Positions 63,884 through 64,000 of a stretch of DNA of 64,000 nt are shown here, piece after piece. A program made the position numbers and the translations under genes. The DNA is from Dolomedes plantarius. Lineage: Eukaryota > Arthropoda > Arachnida > Araneae > Dolomedidae. The notes under the pieces were generated by a model, which was given only the letters and a program-made list of their open reading frames with translations, was not told where the DNA came from and searched no databases. Each line of letters starts with the position of its first letter. Position 1 is the first letter of the stretch. The stretch spans positions 187,995,338-188,059,337 of the forward strand of contig OU015492.1 of NCBI GenBank assembly GCA_907164885.2, given 5' to 3'.

Positions 63884-64000
63884 AATTGTCTGTTTGTTTG
63901 TCCGCTATAGAATCATAGACTGTTTCACCCACCGGGACCAAATTTGGCACAATTAATGTTTAGGACCCGAGAAACTTAAATTAGGAAAAACGAAATTTGG
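63881..64000 (+). repeat. Possible Helitron 5' region, cut by window end
   Basis: After the AT tract comes AGAATTGTCTGTTTGTTTGTC, CGCTATAGAATCATAGACTG and ACCAAATTTGGCACAATTAA. This arrangement is familiar from Helitron-like repeats in arthropods, but the 5' TC is not visible and the 3' end is outside the window. Tentative. Confidence 0.4.

Overview
This window looks like AT-rich, repeat-dominated nuclear DNA from an animal, most likely an arthropod. The evidence is Tc1, mariner, Merlin, hAT and Helitron elements, tRNA-derived SINEs, solo LTRs, very long (AT)n microsatellites, and an almost complete lack of long open reading frames. Several Tc1 families resemble those usually annotated in spider genomes, but that placement is from memory and not shown by the sequence. 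I see no bacterial-style operon, rRNA gene, CRISPR array or intact multi-exon host gene. Nearly every ORF longer than 60 codons is either translated (AT)n (Ile-Tyr repeats) or a broken transposase.

Layout. 0-5.1 kb: a diverged direct duplication carrying splice-site-like signals (copies at about 78-740 and 1297-2125), then two large imperfect palindromes (2295-3335, 3319-4160), a candidate 3'-terminal host exon with a polyA signal (4534-4622), and a 113-bp perfect inverted repeat (4705-5020). 5.6-8.4 kb: a GC-rich island, a head-to-head rearranged mariner inside (AT)n, and a complete non-autonomous Helitron. 10.6-15.9 kb: minisatellites, a solo LTR (11601-12455), and a short MITE that was itself split by a hAT element (13951-14825). 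18-22 kb: a 151-bp tandem array, SINEs, a Merlin transposase relic and a frameshifted mariner relic. 23-28 kb: a degenerate repeat field, a hAT 5' end with BED zinc-finger exon, then two homogeneous satellite arrays (319 bp x 4.8 and 160 bp x 4). 28-34 kb: a second Helitron family, a second solo LTR, a Tc1/mariner-like element with about 235-bp terminal repeats, and a 180-bp array. 35-64 kb: more Helitrons, SINEs, three Tc1 elements with near-complete but broken transposase genes, MITEs, a PIF1/Helitron helicase relic, and long microsatellites.

How the parts relate. The four family-1 Helitron copies and the two family-2 copies encode nothing and would have needed a Rep/helicase from elsewhere; the only helicase trace is the fragment at 44704-44826. 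The MITEs likewise depend on hAT-type or other transposases that survive here only as fragments. Insertions are nested, and several can be ordered by target-site duplications and by one empty-site paralogue (13828-14883 against 61800-61966). All five fairly complete Tc1/mariner elements, one solo LTR and one SINE sit inside (AT)n tracts.

The most likely host-gene signal is the small cysteine-containing terminal exon near 4.5 kb. I found no clearly new coding system. The most unusual structures are the palindrome cluster around that exon, the satellite that abuts a hAT exon, and the head-to-head mariner. All boundaries and identities come from reading by eye, with no alignment or database search.
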